Notes: generated by a model from the letters alone, not told the origin. DNA of 25,711 nucleotides from an uncultured Candidatus Planktophila sp. (GCA_937975715.1 CALJUA010000067.1:1-25711); one strand, 5' to 3'. Positions 15,771 to 23,777 are shown, counted from the first letter of the stretch. Numbers and translations: made by a program.

Positions 15771-16840
15771 AACTTATCGCAGCGATGTCAGGTGGCGTGG
15801 ATTCAGCAGTTGCTGCGGCACGTGCAGTTGAAGAAGGTCACGATGTAATTGGTGTTCACTTGGCGCTCTCATCTAATCCACAGAAGTACCGCAGCGGTGC
15901 CCGTGGATGTTGCACCATCGAAGATTCGCATGATGCACGTCGCGCTGCGGATGTGATTGGTATTCCTTTCTATATCTGGGATATGGCAGAAGAATTCCAC
16001 GAGAATGTCGTTGAAAACTTTATGTCCGAGTACAAGGCGGGACGCACACCGAATCCATGTCTGCGTTGCAACGAGAAGATTAAATTCGCTGCAGTGCTAG
16101 ATCGTGCCAAGAACATGGGTTTTGATGGTGTTATCACTGGCCACTATGCACGTACTCGTGAAAGCGCAGGGGGCAAGACACTTCACCGAGCAATTGATCC
16201 TTTAAAAGATCAGTCATATGTATTAGCAGTTCTCAATCGCGAACAAATCAATGGCGCGATATTTCCTCTGGGTGATACTGAGAAAGTTGATATCCGTATT
16301 GAAGCTGAACGTCGCGGATTAGCAGTCGCACAAAAACCAGATAGCCATGACATCTGCTTCGTTCCATCTGGAGATAACGCGGGCTGGCTGCGCGATCGTA
16401 TGGGCAGCGAAGATGGTCCAATTGTCGATCAAGATGGAAATCAGTTAGGCACGCATAAAGGTGCCTACACATACACAATCGGACAGCGCAAAGGTTTGGG
16501 TCTGACTGTTCCTACAGCCGATGGCTCACCTCGTTTTGTTCTCAAGATTGAGCCAGTCTCCAACACAGTTGTCGTAGGTCCGCGAGAAGATTTGGCAGTG
16601 ACATCTATGAAGGGCGAACGCGCGATTGTCTGTGGTCCAGAGATTGCGCCGGGCTCACACCGTGGTTTTGTTCAGGTGCGTGCACATGGTGCAGCGCTTC
16701 CGGCAACATATTCATATGACAACGGTTTCTTATCTGCTCAATTAGATGAGCCTCTTCTCGGTCTTGCAACAGGGCAGGCGATGGTCGTCTATGACGACGA
16801 TCGCGTGGTGGCATCGGCAACGATTTGTGAGACGGCATGA
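15767..16840 (+). CDS. mnmA: tRNA 2-thiouridylase MnmA
   Basis: This 357-residue enzyme puts sulfur on U34 of tRNA-Glu, -Gln and -Lys. The PP-loop ATPase motif AMSGGVDSAVAA is at residues 6-17, the catalytic Cys101 in TPNPCLRCNEKIKF and the persulfide partner Cys197 in DSHDICFVPSG. C-terminal beta domains follow (HKGAYTYTIGQRKGLG). Length is typical. It overlaps both neighbours by ATGA (desulfurase upstream, ligA downstream), so sulfur donor and acceptor are made together. Confidence 0.97.
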   Translation: MKLIAAMSGGVDSAVAAARAVEEGHDVIGVHLALSSNPQKYRSGARGCCTIEDSHDARRAADVIGIPFYIWDMAEEFHENVVENFMSEYKAGRTPNPCLRCNEKIKFAAVLDRAKNMGFDGVITGHYARTRESAGGKTLHRAIDPLKDQSYVLAVLNREQINGAIFPLGDTEKVDIRIEAERRGLAVAQKPDSHDICFVPSGDNAGWLRDRMGSEDGPIVDQDGNQLGTHKGAYTYTIGQRKGLGLTVPTADGSPRFVLKIEPVSNTVVVGPREDLAVTSMKGERAIVCGPEIAPGSHRGFVQVRAHGAALPATYSYDNGFLSAQLDEPLLGLATGQAMVVYDDDRVVASATICETA

Positions 16841-18858
16841 CTAACGAAGCACGTCATCGCATTGCAGAGTTAACTCAAGAGATTCGCGATCATCAATTTA
16901 AATATTACGTTCTTGATGCACCCACGATTAGCGATGCGCAATTCGATAAGTTATTGAAAGAACTTGGTGCACTAGAAGCTGCGAACCCAGAACTTCTCGA
17001 GCCAGATTCGCCCTCTCTTGGCGTTGGCGGAGGTTTTGCAACGTCCTTTGCGCAGCACGATCACATCGAGAAGATGATGAGCCTTGATAACGTCTTCGAT
17101 GAAGCAGAGCTCAATGCATGGTTTGACCGGGTAGAGAAGGAATCTCCATCACCACAGTATTTGTGTGAGCTCAAGGTCGATGGCCTTGCCATCAACTTGC
17201 TCTATGAAAACGGTCAGCTTGTTCGCGGTCTCACACGCGGCAATGGCGTCACCGGTGAAGATGTCACTCTCAACGTCAAAACTATCAAGGGCCTTCCTCA
17301 TTCTTTGACGGGAAAGAAAGTTCCGGCACAGATTGAAGTGCGTGGCGAAGTCTTCTTCCCGGTTGCAGCTTTTAATCAATTGAATGAAGAGCTCGAAGAA
17401 GCAGGTAAGCCACTCTTTGCTAATCCTCGAAACTCTGCTGCTGGATCACTTCGTCAGAAAGATCCGCGCATCACTGCATCGCGCCCACTAAGCGTTGTTG
17501 TTCATGGCGTTGGCGCCAACGATGGCCTTGTATTTAAGAACCAATCTGATGCATATGCCGAGCTGAAGAAGTTGGGACTACCGACATCTGCACGATTTAA
17601 AGTCTGCGGTACTCGCGCAGAAGTCATGGAGTTCATTCAGTACTACAACGAGCACCGCCATGATGTTGAGCACGAGATTGATGGCGTTGTTATTAAGGTC
17701 GATTCGATTGCTGAACAGCGCAAACTTGGCTTCACATCCCGAGCGCCAAAGTGGGCTATTGCCTACAAGTATCCGCCTGAAGAAGTTACAACAAAGTTAT
17801 TAGATATCAAGGTCAGCGTAGGCCGTACGGGTCGCGTCACACCATTTGCTTTTATGGAGCCGGTCAAAGTTGCTGGATCAACTATCACCAACGCAACGTT
17901 GCATAATCAAGAAGAGATCGAACGCAAAGGCGTGTTGATTGGCGACACTGTCATCATTCGCAAAGCTGGCGATGTCATCCCTGAAGTACTTGGGCCAGTT
18001 TTAGATAAGCGCACCGGCAAAGAGAAGAAGTTCGTGATGCCAACTCGCTGTCCTGAATGTGATTCAGAGTTGAAGGCAATTGCTGAAGGTGACGTTGATA
18101 TTCGCTGCACCAATCAACGCAGCTGTCCTGCACAGTTGCGTGAGCGCATCTTCTATATCGGCTCTCGTGCAGCGCTCGATATTGATGTCCTGGGTCTGGA
18201 AGCGGCAATCGCGATGCTCGCTGACAAGATCATCGAGGATGAAGGCGACCTCTTTGATTTAACAGAAGCAAAATTGGTGAAGTCTGCATTCTTTACAAAG
18301 AAGGATGGAACTCCAGGTAAAAATGTCGAGAAACTTCTGGCAGCGCTAGAGGAGGCAAAGACACGTCCTCTGTGGCGCACCATCGTGGCGCTTTCCATTC
18401 GCCATGTTGGACCGACTGCCGCCCAGGCACTTGCTGCTCGACTGGGATCAATGGATGCAATCGCAAAGGCATCAGTGGAAGAACTTGCCGATATTGATGG
18501 CGTTGGCGGCGTTATTGCAGAATCAATTGTTGAATGGTTCTCCATTGATTGGCATCAATCAATCGTAAAGAAGTGGGATGCTGCAGGCGTTGCGATGCAG
18601 AACATTGCTGGCGAGGCGAAACCTCAAACACTTGCGGGCCTTACCTTTGTAGTGACAGGTGGACTTGAGAACTTCACTCGAGATTCCATTGCAGAGACCA
18701 TCACGGCTCATGGTGGTAAGCCGTCATCATCGGTCTCCAAGAAGACAGATTACGTTTTAGTGGGAAGCGATCCAGGGTCAAAGCTGGCAAAGGCGCAAGA
18801 ATTAGGCGTCACCATCATCGATGAGGCCAAGTTCTTAGAGCTTCTCGCAGGGAAGTAG
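16837..18858 (+). CDS. ligA: NAD-dependent DNA ligase LigA
   Basis: This 673-residue replicative ligase seals nicks using NAD+. Domains in order: Ia NMN-binding helix (about 1-65), adenylation domain with the AMP-accepting Lys113 in CELKVDG, and OB-fold with GRTGRVTPFAFMEPV. Then come a four-cysteine zinc finger (CPEC...CTNQRSC), helix-hairpin-helix repeats around IRHVGPTAAQALA and DIDGVGGVIAES, and a C-terminal BRCT domain (about 595-673). All expected parts are present. It begins by ATGA overlap with mnmA. No Shine-Dalgarno is needed if translation is coupled. Confidence 0.98.
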   Translation: MTNEARHRIAELTQEIRDHQFKYYVLDAPTISDAQFDKLLKELGALEAANPELLEPDSPSLGVGGGFATSFAQHDHIEKMMSLDNVFDEAELNAWFDRVEKESPSPQYLCELKVDGLAINLLYENGQLVRGLTRGNGVTGEDVTLNVKTIKGLPHSLTGKKVPAQIEVRGEVFFPVAAFNQLNEELEEAGKPLFANPRNSAAGSLRQKDPRITASRPLSVVVHGVGANDGLVFKNQSDAYAELKKLGLPTSARFKVCGTRAEVMEFIQYYNEHRHDVEHEIDGVVIKVDSIAEQRKLGFTSRAPKWAIAYKYPPEEVTTKLLDIKVSVGRTGRVTPFAFMEPVKVAGSTITNATLHNQEEIERKGVLIGDTVIIRKAGDVIPEVLGPVLDKRTGKEKKFVMPTRCPECDSELKAIAEGDVDIRCTNQRSCPAQLRERIFYIGSRAALDIDVLGLEAAIAMLADKIIEDEGDLFDLTEAKLVKSAFFTKKDGTPGKNVEKLLAALEEAKTRPLWRTIVALSIRHVGPTAAQALAARLGSMDAIAKASVEELADIDGVGGVIAESIVEWFSIDWHQSIVKKWDAAGVAMQNIAGEAKPQTLAGLTFVVTGGLENFTRDSIAETITAHGGKPSSSVSKKTDYVLVGSDPGSKLAKAQELGVTIIDEAKFLELLAGK

Positions 18859-18864
18859 TAACCT
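18859..18864 (+). promoter_or_regulatory. -10 box for a leaderless mRNA of the small membrane protein and nadD
   Basis: TAACCT, directly after the ligA stop, is followed by 6 bases and the ATG at 18871. Its exact spacing is independent support that the following 39-codon reading frame is a gene. Confidence 0.5.
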
Positions 18865-18870
18865 TCAGCC

Positions 18871-18990
18871 ATGTCTGCATATCTCAATGAAGTAACACGC
18901 GAGCTCCCAATCTCACCAACTGCCTTCGGTATCACAGCCTTTGGCATCTTTGTTTTCTTGCTCTACGTCGTACTTCGCTTCGACAAGTAA
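18871..18990 (+). CDS. Small single-pass membrane protein, 39 residues, upstream of nadD
   Basis: A 39-codon reading frame fills the space between ligA and nadD. It encodes a polar N-terminus with acidic residues (MSAYLNEVTRELPISP), one hydrophobic helix (about 18-34, FGITAFGIFVFLLYVVL) and the charged end RFDK. From memory, short proteins with a similar FG-xx-hydrophobic helix-charged tail layout occur just before nadD in other actinobacteria such as Streptomyces, but I could not check this. No function is known to me. It is probably co-transcribed with nadD, 9 bases downstream. The start is supported by the TAACCT box 6 bases upstream. Confidence 0.7.
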   Translation: MSAYLNEVTRELPISPTAFGITAFGIFVFLLYVVLRFDK

Positions 18991-18999
18991 GAGTTCGCC

Positions 19000-19548
19000 T
19001 TGAAACTTGGCCTCTATGGCGGAACTTTTGATCCGATTCATAATGGCCACACTCATGTCATCACCCAATTAATTGAACGCGGCATCGTTGACCATTTACT
19101 CGTTGTTCCGGCGGGAGAACCACGTCTACGTGAAAATTCACCGAAGGCAACAGGTGCACAGCGCCGCACCATGTGCCAGTTGGCAATCAATGATTTGCCG
19201 CCTGAGATTCGCAGCAAGGTAGAAGTAAATCCGATTGAGATTCTGCGGATGGGCCCTAGCTACACAATCGACACCGTTGAAGCGGTAAAGCAGGCTTATC
19301 CCGATGATGAAATCATCCTGATTGTCGGAACCGATGCCTACGAAAAATTAGATCACTGGCATCGCGTGGATGATTTAATGAAGCTCGTTACGCTCGAAGT
19401 CATTCAGCGACCAGGGTATATCGGAGATTTAGCGCGAGATATCGATGCAATTGATGTCTCTGCAACCCAAGTACGATTACACCAGTCAGATCAGCTATCG
19501 CCATCTGTCGCCGCCTATATCAAGGAGAACAACCTTTATGTCAGCTAG
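19000..19548 (+). CDS. nadD: Nicotinate-nucleotide adenylyltransferase
   Basis: This 182-residue nucleotidyltransferase makes nicotinic acid adenine dinucleotide in NAD synthesis. The ATP-binding GGTFDPIHNGH lies at residues 7-17, the YTIDTVE segment and VGTDAYEKLDHW in the middle, and VSATQVR, the variant of the ISSTxIR signature, near the C-terminus. The start is TTG at 19000, since the family N-terminus (LGLYGGTFDP) begins right there and no ATG precedes it. Product NAD also serves LigA encoded upstream. It overlaps rsfS by 11 bases. Confidence 0.95.
   Translation: MKLGLYGGTFDPIHNGHTHVITQLIERGIVDHLLVVPAGEPRLRENSPKATGAQRRTMCQLAINDLPPEIRSKVEVNPIEILRMGPSYTIDTVEAVKQAYPDDEIILIVGTDAYEKLDHWHRVDDLMKLVTLEVIQRPGYIGDLARDIDAIDVSATQVRLHQSDQLSPSVAAYIKENNLYVS
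19522..19527 (+). promoter_or_regulatory. Shine-Dalgarno sequence fixing the rsfS start
   Basis: AAGGAG lies 10 bases before the ATG at 19538 and inside nadD. It supports this start over the in-frame ATG at 19445, which would add 31 residues encoded wholly within nadD and unlike the family. Confidence 0.7.
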
Positions 19549-19924
19549 CCCAAGCACAATCGCTCATACTCAGATTGCCGCACAAGCTGCTGCCGACAAG
19601 TTTGGTACAGAGATGGTTGCTCTGGACCTTTCAGAGCAGGCAGTTCTCTCAGAGGTATTCCTTATTGTTACAGCGCAGAACGTTCGACAGGTTTCAGCAA
19701 TCTCTGATTGGGTAGAAGAGAAGCTTCGCCTTGCCGGAGATAAGCCGCTTCGCCGCGAAATCAGCGAAGAGTGGGCGCTCCTTGATTACTCAGATTTAGT
19801 TGTTCATATCCAGAGCAAGACTCTGCGCAGCTATTACATGCTCGATCGTTTGTGGAATGACTGCCCAACTATCGAATTAAATATTAAAGAACCAAGCGAG
19901 GATGGCGAAGTCGTCAATGGCTAA
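19538..19924 (+). CDS. rsfS: Ribosomal silencing factor RsfS (Iojap/YbeB)
   Basis: This 128-residue protein binds ribosomal protein L14 (uL14) and blocks joining of the subunits when nutrients are scarce. The family core is clear: AAADKFGTEMVALDLSEQ, SEVFLIVTAQNVRQVSAI, ISEEWALLDYSDLVVHI and MLDRLWNDCP. Its place after nadD is the usual bacterial order. It overlaps nadD upstream and the phosphatase gene downstream. Confidence 0.95.
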   Translation: MSASPSTIAHTQIAAQAAADKFGTEMVALDLSEQAVLSEVFLIVTAQNVRQVSAISDWVEEKLRLAGDKPLRREISEEWALLDYSDLVVHIQSKTLRSYYMLDRLWNDCPTIELNIKEPSEDGEVVNG

Positions 19925-20576
19925 CACCATCATCTTGTGGCGCCACGGTCAGACTGACTGGAACGTCCAGAATAAGTTTCAAGGCCACACAGACATTCCT
20001 CTCAATGCTGTCGGCGAATATCAAGTAACTCATGCAGCGCGCAATGTTGTTGATATGAAGCCCACTGCAATTCTTTCAAGCGATTTGATTCGCGCCCAGA
20101 AGACCGCACAAGCACTTGCAGATATCAATGGCTTGCCTATCTCTGTAGATGCACGTCTGCGCGAAACTAATTGCGGAAAATGGGAAGGCCTTACTGGCGA
20201 TGAGATTCGCGCGATTGATCACGAGAATCTAAAAGAGTGGTCACTCGGTGGCGATAATCCTGCAGGTGGTACAGGCGATCGCCGCAGCGAAGTTGGTGCT
20301 CGCGCAAAGGTTGCCATCGAAGATTTCCTCGCCGGCAAAGATGGCGAGACGCTGATTGTTGCAACACATGGCGGAACAGCGCGAGCCGTCATCGGCATGT
20401 ATCTCGAACTTCCGATTCCTTTCTGGTCAAAGATCGGCGGACTTTCCAATGCTTCTTGGTCTGTCTTGTCGCACTCACCAAAGGGTTGGTTGCTCACCGA
20501 ACACAATGCAGGATCTATTCCTGAGACAGTGTTGGGCCAAGACGGCGTAGCTGTAGTGCCAGATTCGATAAGGTAA
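19917..20576 (+). CDS. Histidine phosphatase family protein (phosphoglycerate mutase-like)
   Basis: This 219-residue phosphatase has the catalytic LWRHGQTDWN motif at the N-terminus (His phosphorylated in the reaction). It also has RLRETNCGKWEGLTGDEI with the conserved Glu, and the second catalytic His in ATHGGTARAVIG. Family members include cofactor-dependent phosphoglycerate mutases, cobalamin and glucosyl-3-phosphoglycerate phosphatases; the substrate here cannot be named. The start at 19917 (MANTIILWRHG, overlapping the rsfS stop as ATGGCTAA) fits the family; an in-frame ATG at 19902 is the alternative. The same gene sits between rsfS and leuS in many actinobacteria. Confidence 0.9.
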   Translation: MANTIILWRHGQTDWNVQNKFQGHTDIPLNAVGEYQVTHAARNVVDMKPTAILSSDLIRAQKTAQALADINGLPISVDARLRETNCGKWEGLTGDEIRAIDHENLKEWSLGGDNPAGGTGDRRSEVGARAKVAIEDFLAGKDGETLIVATHGGTARAVIGMYLELPIPFWSKIGGLSNASWSVLSHSPKGWLLTEHNAGSIPETVLGQDGVAVVPDSIR

Positions 20577-20579
20577 TAT
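20574..20579 (+). promoter_or_regulatory. -10 box candidate of the tRNA-Ala gene
   Basis: TAATAT overlaps the stop codon of the phosphatase gene and ends 22 bases before the tRNA 5' end, giving a predicted leader of about 15 bases. No clear -35 is visible. Confidence 0.4.
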
Positions 20580-20601
20580 TCAAACTAGTCGTAAAGACGA
20601 C

Positions 20602-20674
20602 GGGGATATGGCGCAATTGGTAGCGCGCTTCCATGGCATGGAAGAGGTTAGGGGTTCGATTCCCCTTATCTCCA
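20602..20674 (+). tRNA. tRNA-Ala (anticodon GGC)
   Basis: This is a complete 73-base cloverleaf: acceptor GGGGATA/TATCTCC, D stem GCGC/GCGC, anticodon stem CTTCC/GGAAG with loop ATGGCAT, 5-base variable loop, T stem AGGGG/CCCCT and discriminator A. The G3-U70 wobble pair, the identity element for alanyl-tRNA synthetase, is present and confirms the Ala assignment. No CCA is encoded. It lies between the phosphatase gene and leuS. Confidence 0.97.
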
Positions 20675-20679
20675 CAAGG

Positions 20680-20685
20680 TAAGAT
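20680..20685 (+). promoter_or_regulatory. -10 box for a leaderless leuS mRNA
   Basis: TAAGAT begins 6 bases after the tRNA-Ala 3' end and is followed by 6 bases and the leuS ATG. There is no space for a T-box leader or a terminator, so tRNA-Ala transcripts would read into leuS unless processed. Confidence 0.55.
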
Positions 20686-20691
20686 TCGCGC

Positions 20692-23166
20692 ATGACCACA
20701 CAACCTCAAGAGCACGCGGCATATGACTTTGCCTACGTACAAGAGAAGTGGCTTCCAATCTGGGACAAGCTCGAGCCATTTAAGTCAGGCCGTGCAGATG
20801 ATCCACGCCCCAAGAAGTATGTCCTCGATATGTTCCCGTATCCATCCGGCGACCTTCACATGGGACATGCAGAGGCATATGCCCTCGGCGATGTAATTGC
20901 ACGTTACTGGATTCAAAAAGGTTTCAACGTCATGCACCCCATCGGTTGGGATGCATTTGGTCTTCCGGCAGAAAATGCTGCAATCAAGCGCAACGCAGAT
21001 CCTCGCGAATGGACTTACGAGAACATCGCAGTACAGAAGTCGTCGATGCGTCGTTATGCATGTTCCTTTGACTGGGATCGCGTATTCAACACATGCGACC
21101 CCGAGTACTACAAGTGGAACCAGTGGCTCTTTATCGAACTTCACAAGCGCGGCTTGGCTTACCGTAAAGACTCTGCTGTTAACTGGTGCCCAGGTTGCCA
21201 GACAGTATTGGCAAACGAACAAGTTGTAGCTGGTCTCTGCGAGCGTTGCGATAGCGCCGTCACTAAGAAGAAGCTCAACCAGTGGTACTTCAAGATCACT
21301 GATTACGCAGATCGCTTGCTCGATGACATGGAACAACTCGAAGGCAAGTGGCCTGAGAAGGTCCTGCAGATGCAGCGCAACTGGATTGGTCGCTCTCAAG
21401 GCGCCAATGTTCAATTTGAAATCGAAGGCCGCGACGAGCCTGTCACTATCTACACAACTCGTCCCGACACTTTGTACGGTGCAACATTTATGGTTGTTGC
21501 AGCTGACTCAGCACTTGCCGCAGAACTCGCAGCAGGTGGACCAGTCGAGAAAGAATTTAACGACTATTTAGAATCCGTTAAGGCTGCATCAGATATTGAT
21601 CGCCTTGCAACAGATCGTCCAAAGACTGGTGTGGATCTCAAGCGCTTTGCAATCAATCCCGTAAATGGCGCAAAGCTGCCCATCTGGGCATCTGATTACG
21701 TTCTTGCAGATTATGGAACCGGTGCAATCATGGCTGTTCCGGCACATGATCAGCGTGACCTTGATTTCGCAAAAGCGATGAAGCTTCCTGTGCAAGTTGT
21801 TGTACAGACCGATGAAGAAGATCCAGCAGTGACCTTTGTTGCAACCACTGGTGATGGCGTTCTTGTTAATTCAGGTTCACTCAATGGCCTCAATAAGGCA
21901 GATGCCATCGCAAAGATCACTGCAGAGCTTGAGGCTAAGGGCCTCGGAAAATCAGCTCGCAACTATCGTTTGCGAGACTGGCTTGTCTCTCGTCAGCGCT
22001 TCTGGGGCACACCAATCCCTATCGTGCACTGCGATAAGTGCGGTGAAGTACCAGTGCCTGCAGATCAACTTCCACTGACACTTCCATCTGCAAAAGACAT
22101 CGACCTCAAGCCAAAGGGTCAATCACCACTTGCTGCAGCAACTGATTGGGTCAATACAACCTGCCCATCATGTGGCGCGCCAGCACTTCGCGATTCAGAC
22201 ACGATGGATACATTCGTCGACTCTTCTTGGTACTTCCTTCGTTATCCATCTTCCACCAACGATAAAGAGCCGTTCTCTCGCGCCGATATCGATACCTGGT
22301 TGCCGGTAGATCAGTACGTCGGTGGCGTTACCCACGCAATCTTGCACCTTCTCTATTCACGCTTCTTCACCAAGGTTCTCAATGACATGGGAATGCTCGG
22401 ATTCAATGAACCATTTACACGCCTTCTCAATCAGGGAATGGTCTTGATGGATGGCTCTGCCATGTCGAAGTCACGTGGAAACCTGGTTCGCCTTTCTGAT
22501 GAACTCGAAAACCACGGCGTCGATGCCATTCGCTTATCGATGGTCTTTGCAGGTCCGCCAGAAGACGATGTCGACTGGGCAGATGTTTCTCCATCTGGTT
22601 CCGTAAAATTCTTAAGCCGCGCATGGCGTCTATCAGGCGATGTGACTTCAGCACCTGGTGTTGATTTCTCAACCGGTGACCTCAGCCTCCGCAAGGCGAC
22701 ACATAAGGCCCTTCACGATGCTGCATTTGCAGTTGAATCATTCCGATTTAACGTTGCAATCGCTCGCGTGATGGAGCTCGTAAACGCAACACGTAAGGCA
22801 GTTGATTCTGGATGTGGCGCGGCTGATCCTGCAGTGCGCGAAGCAGTTGAAGCGATTGCAATTATGTTGTCACTCGTTGCGCCATTTACTGCAGAAGAGA
22901 TGTGGGAGCGCCTTGGCCACAAGCCAGCAATCGCCACTGCTGGCTGGCCAGAAGTTGACCCAGCTCTTCTCGTTGCAGATGAGGTTGAAGCGGTTATTCA
23001 AATCAACGGCAAGATCAAGGGGCGTATCAATGTCTCACCATCGATTTCTGATGCCGATCTTGAAGCTGCTGCTCTTGCACATGCAGATATCGTTAAAGAA
23101 CTTAACGGCGCTGCACCAAAGAAAGTTATTGCTCGAGCTCCAAAGCTCGTCAACATCGTTCTTTAA
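20692..23166 (+). CDS. leuS: Leucyl-tRNA synthetase
   Basis: This 824-residue class I synthetase is of normal bacterial length. The ATP site has HMGH (56-59, in PSGDLHMGHA) and the KMSKS-loop variant AMSKS (590-594). A zinc-binding cysteine cluster is visible in CPGCQTVLANEQ and CERCDS, and a second CDKCGEVP with CPSCGAP. The CP1 editing domain carries TTRPDTLYG (Thr255-Thr256, Asp259 region) and the later GTGAIMAVPAHDQRD that hydrolyse mischarged tRNA-Leu. An anticodon-binding helical domain and C-terminal domain follow. It is leaderless by its promoter spacing. Confidence 0.98.
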   Translation: MTTQPQEHAAYDFAYVQEKWLPIWDKLEPFKSGRADDPRPKKYVLDMFPYPSGDLHMGHAEAYALGDVIARYWIQKGFNVMHPIGWDAFGLPAENAAIKRNADPREWTYENIAVQKSSMRRYACSFDWDRVFNTCDPEYYKWNQWLFIELHKRGLAYRKDSAVNWCPGCQTVLANEQVVAGLCERCDSAVTKKKLNQWYFKITDYADRLLDDMEQLEGKWPEKVLQMQRNWIGRSQGANVQFEIEGRDEPVTIYTTRPDTLYGATFMVVAADSALAAELAAGGPVEKEFNDYLESVKAASDIDRLATDRPKTGVDLKRFAINPVNGAKLPIWASDYVLADYGTGAIMAVPAHDQRDLDFAKAMKLPVQVVVQTDEEDPAVTFVATTGDGVLVNSGSLNGLNKADAIAKITAELEAKGLGKSARNYRLRDWLVSRQRFWGTPIPIVHCDKCGEVPVPADQLPLTLPSAKDIDLKPKGQSPLAAATDWVNTTCPSCGAPALRDSDTMDTFVDSSWYFLRYPSSTNDKEPFSRADIDTWLPVDQYVGGVTHAILHLLYSRFFTKVLNDMGMLGFNEPFTRLLNQGMVLMDGSAMSKSRGNLVRLSDELENHGVDAIRLSMVFAGPPEDDVDWADVSPSGSVKFLSRAWRLSGDVTSAPGVDFSTGDLSLRKATHKALHDAAFAVESFRFNVAIARVMELVNATRKAVDSGCGAADPAVREAVEAIAIMLSLVAPFTAEEMWERLGHKPAIATAGWPEVDPALLVADEVEAVIQINGKIKGRINVSPSISDADLEAAALAHADIVKELNGAAPKKVIARAPKLVNIVL

Positions 23167-23170
23167 CGGA

Positions 23171-23191
23171 AAGTATTAATTACTTAAAGTA
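23171..23191. repeat. Array of AAGTA/TACTT half-sites before hicB1
   Basis: AAGTA (23171-23175), TACTT (23181-23185) and AAGTA (23187-23191) form two overlapping inverted repeats, one with a 5-base and one with a 1-base centre. They lie about 70 bases upstream of the toxin-antitoxin genes, a fitting place for autoregulatory binding by the antitoxin or its complex; this is inference. Confidence 0.35.
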
Positions 23192-23260
23192 GTTGGTTTT
23201 GATTCTTCTCCTTGTCTCGTAAAGATGTAAATATCTTCTATCGAGAGAAGGAAGATACAA

Positions 23261-23599
23261 GTGGAGAAAATCTTTTATCATGGAATTGCGCATAGCGAAG
23301 GAAAATTCTGGGTTATTAAATTTCCCGATCATCCCGATTTGATAACACAAGCTAAAGGATTCAAAGAACTAGAGCTGATGGCGAAAGATCTGATCAATCT
23401 TGCTCATGAAATTCCTATTGACCATATCGAACTTGCAGTAACTCTCTACTTTGATGATGACTTCATGACTGATGAGTTACGTGAATTTATTGAGTATTGG
23501 GATTCTGTCCACAAGCATCGGTTCCGCTCCGTTTTGAAAAAAGTAAAGAGTCTTTACTCCCGCAATGAAGCGGAAAGAGTTGCTGAAATTGATCAATGA
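23261..23599 (+). CDS. hicB: HicB-like antitoxin, first copy
   Basis: The protein has 112 residues with a GTG start, supported by GAAGGAAG just upstream. Residues 10-60 fit the HicB partial RNase H fold: GKFWVIKFPDHPDLITQAKGF with ELELMAKDLINLAHEIP. The C-terminal part (about 68-112) shows no clear helix-turn-helix or ribbon-helix-helix DNA-binding domain. HicB proteins neutralise HicA RNA-cleaving toxins. The 3' end overlaps hicA by 35 bases, giving antitoxin-first order. It resembles the second HicB downstream, sharing MAKDL-LNLA and EAERVA. The weak promoter candidate TTGTCT/TTCTAT (23212/23236) would give a leadered mRNA. Confidence 0.72.
   Translation: MEKIFYHGIAHSEGKFWVIKFPDHPDLITQAKGFKELELMAKDLINLAHEIPIDHIELAVTLYFDDDFMTDELREFIEYWDSVHKHRFRSVLKKVKSLYSRNEAERVAEIDQ
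23542..23558. repeat. 17-base palindrome inside hicB1, just before the hicA start
   Basis: AGTAAAGA and TCTTTACT are perfect 8-base arms around one central base, ending 6 bases before the hicA ATG. It could be a second operator sharing the AGTA/TACT ends of the upstream array, or an RNA hairpin that hides the hicA start. Neither can be decided here. Confidence 0.4.
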
Positions 23600-23777
23600 A
23601 CATGCTCGGATACATGGAAAAAAAGTTACATTCCGTGAAGGCGGTAATCACACTGTCGTTACAGTGGGCAGTACGACTTTTCCCATTGGTAGGCACGTCG
23701 AGCTAAAACGTGGCGAAGAGCGGGGAATTGTGAGAAAGTTATCGAAAGAATTTGGGACGGATTGGAGGAGAAAGTAA
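23565..23777 (+). CDS. hicA: HicA-like mRNA interferase toxin
   Basis: This 70-residue basic protein has the HicA layout, a small dsRNA-binding-like fold. It begins with MKRKELLKLINEHA and carries the expected catalytic His29 in REGGNHTVVTVG. The strand TFPIGRHVELKRGEERGIVRKL matches the PRH-x-E-x(3)-G-x(2)-R-x-I pattern of the family. HicA toxins cleave mRNA and stop translation until bound by HicB. It starts inside hicB1 and ends by one-base overlap (TAATG) with the second hicB. No separate Shine-Dalgarno is seen, so expression may depend on hicB1 translation. Confidence 0.75.
   Translation: MKRKELLKLINEHARIHGKKVTFREGGNHTVVTVGSTTFPIGRHVELKRGEERGIVRKLSKEFGTDWRRK
23764..23770 (+). promoter_or_regulatory. 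Shine-Dalgarno sequence of the second hicB
   Basis: GGAGGAG lies 6 bases before the ATG at 23777 and within the end of hicA. It supports this ATG rather than the in-frame TTG at 23762. It is one of the strongest ribosome binding sites in the window, suggesting the second antitoxin is made in excess. Confidence 0.65.

Noticed and set aside
19445..19537. N-terminal extension of rsfS
   Set aside because: The extra 31 residues lie inside nadD, do not fit the family, and a Shine-Dalgarno precedes the ATG at 19538.
20785..21414. 209-codon minus-strand frame inside leuS
   Set aside because: It lies entirely antisense to conserved leuS coding sequence; its Cys- and hydrophobic-rich product has no family features.
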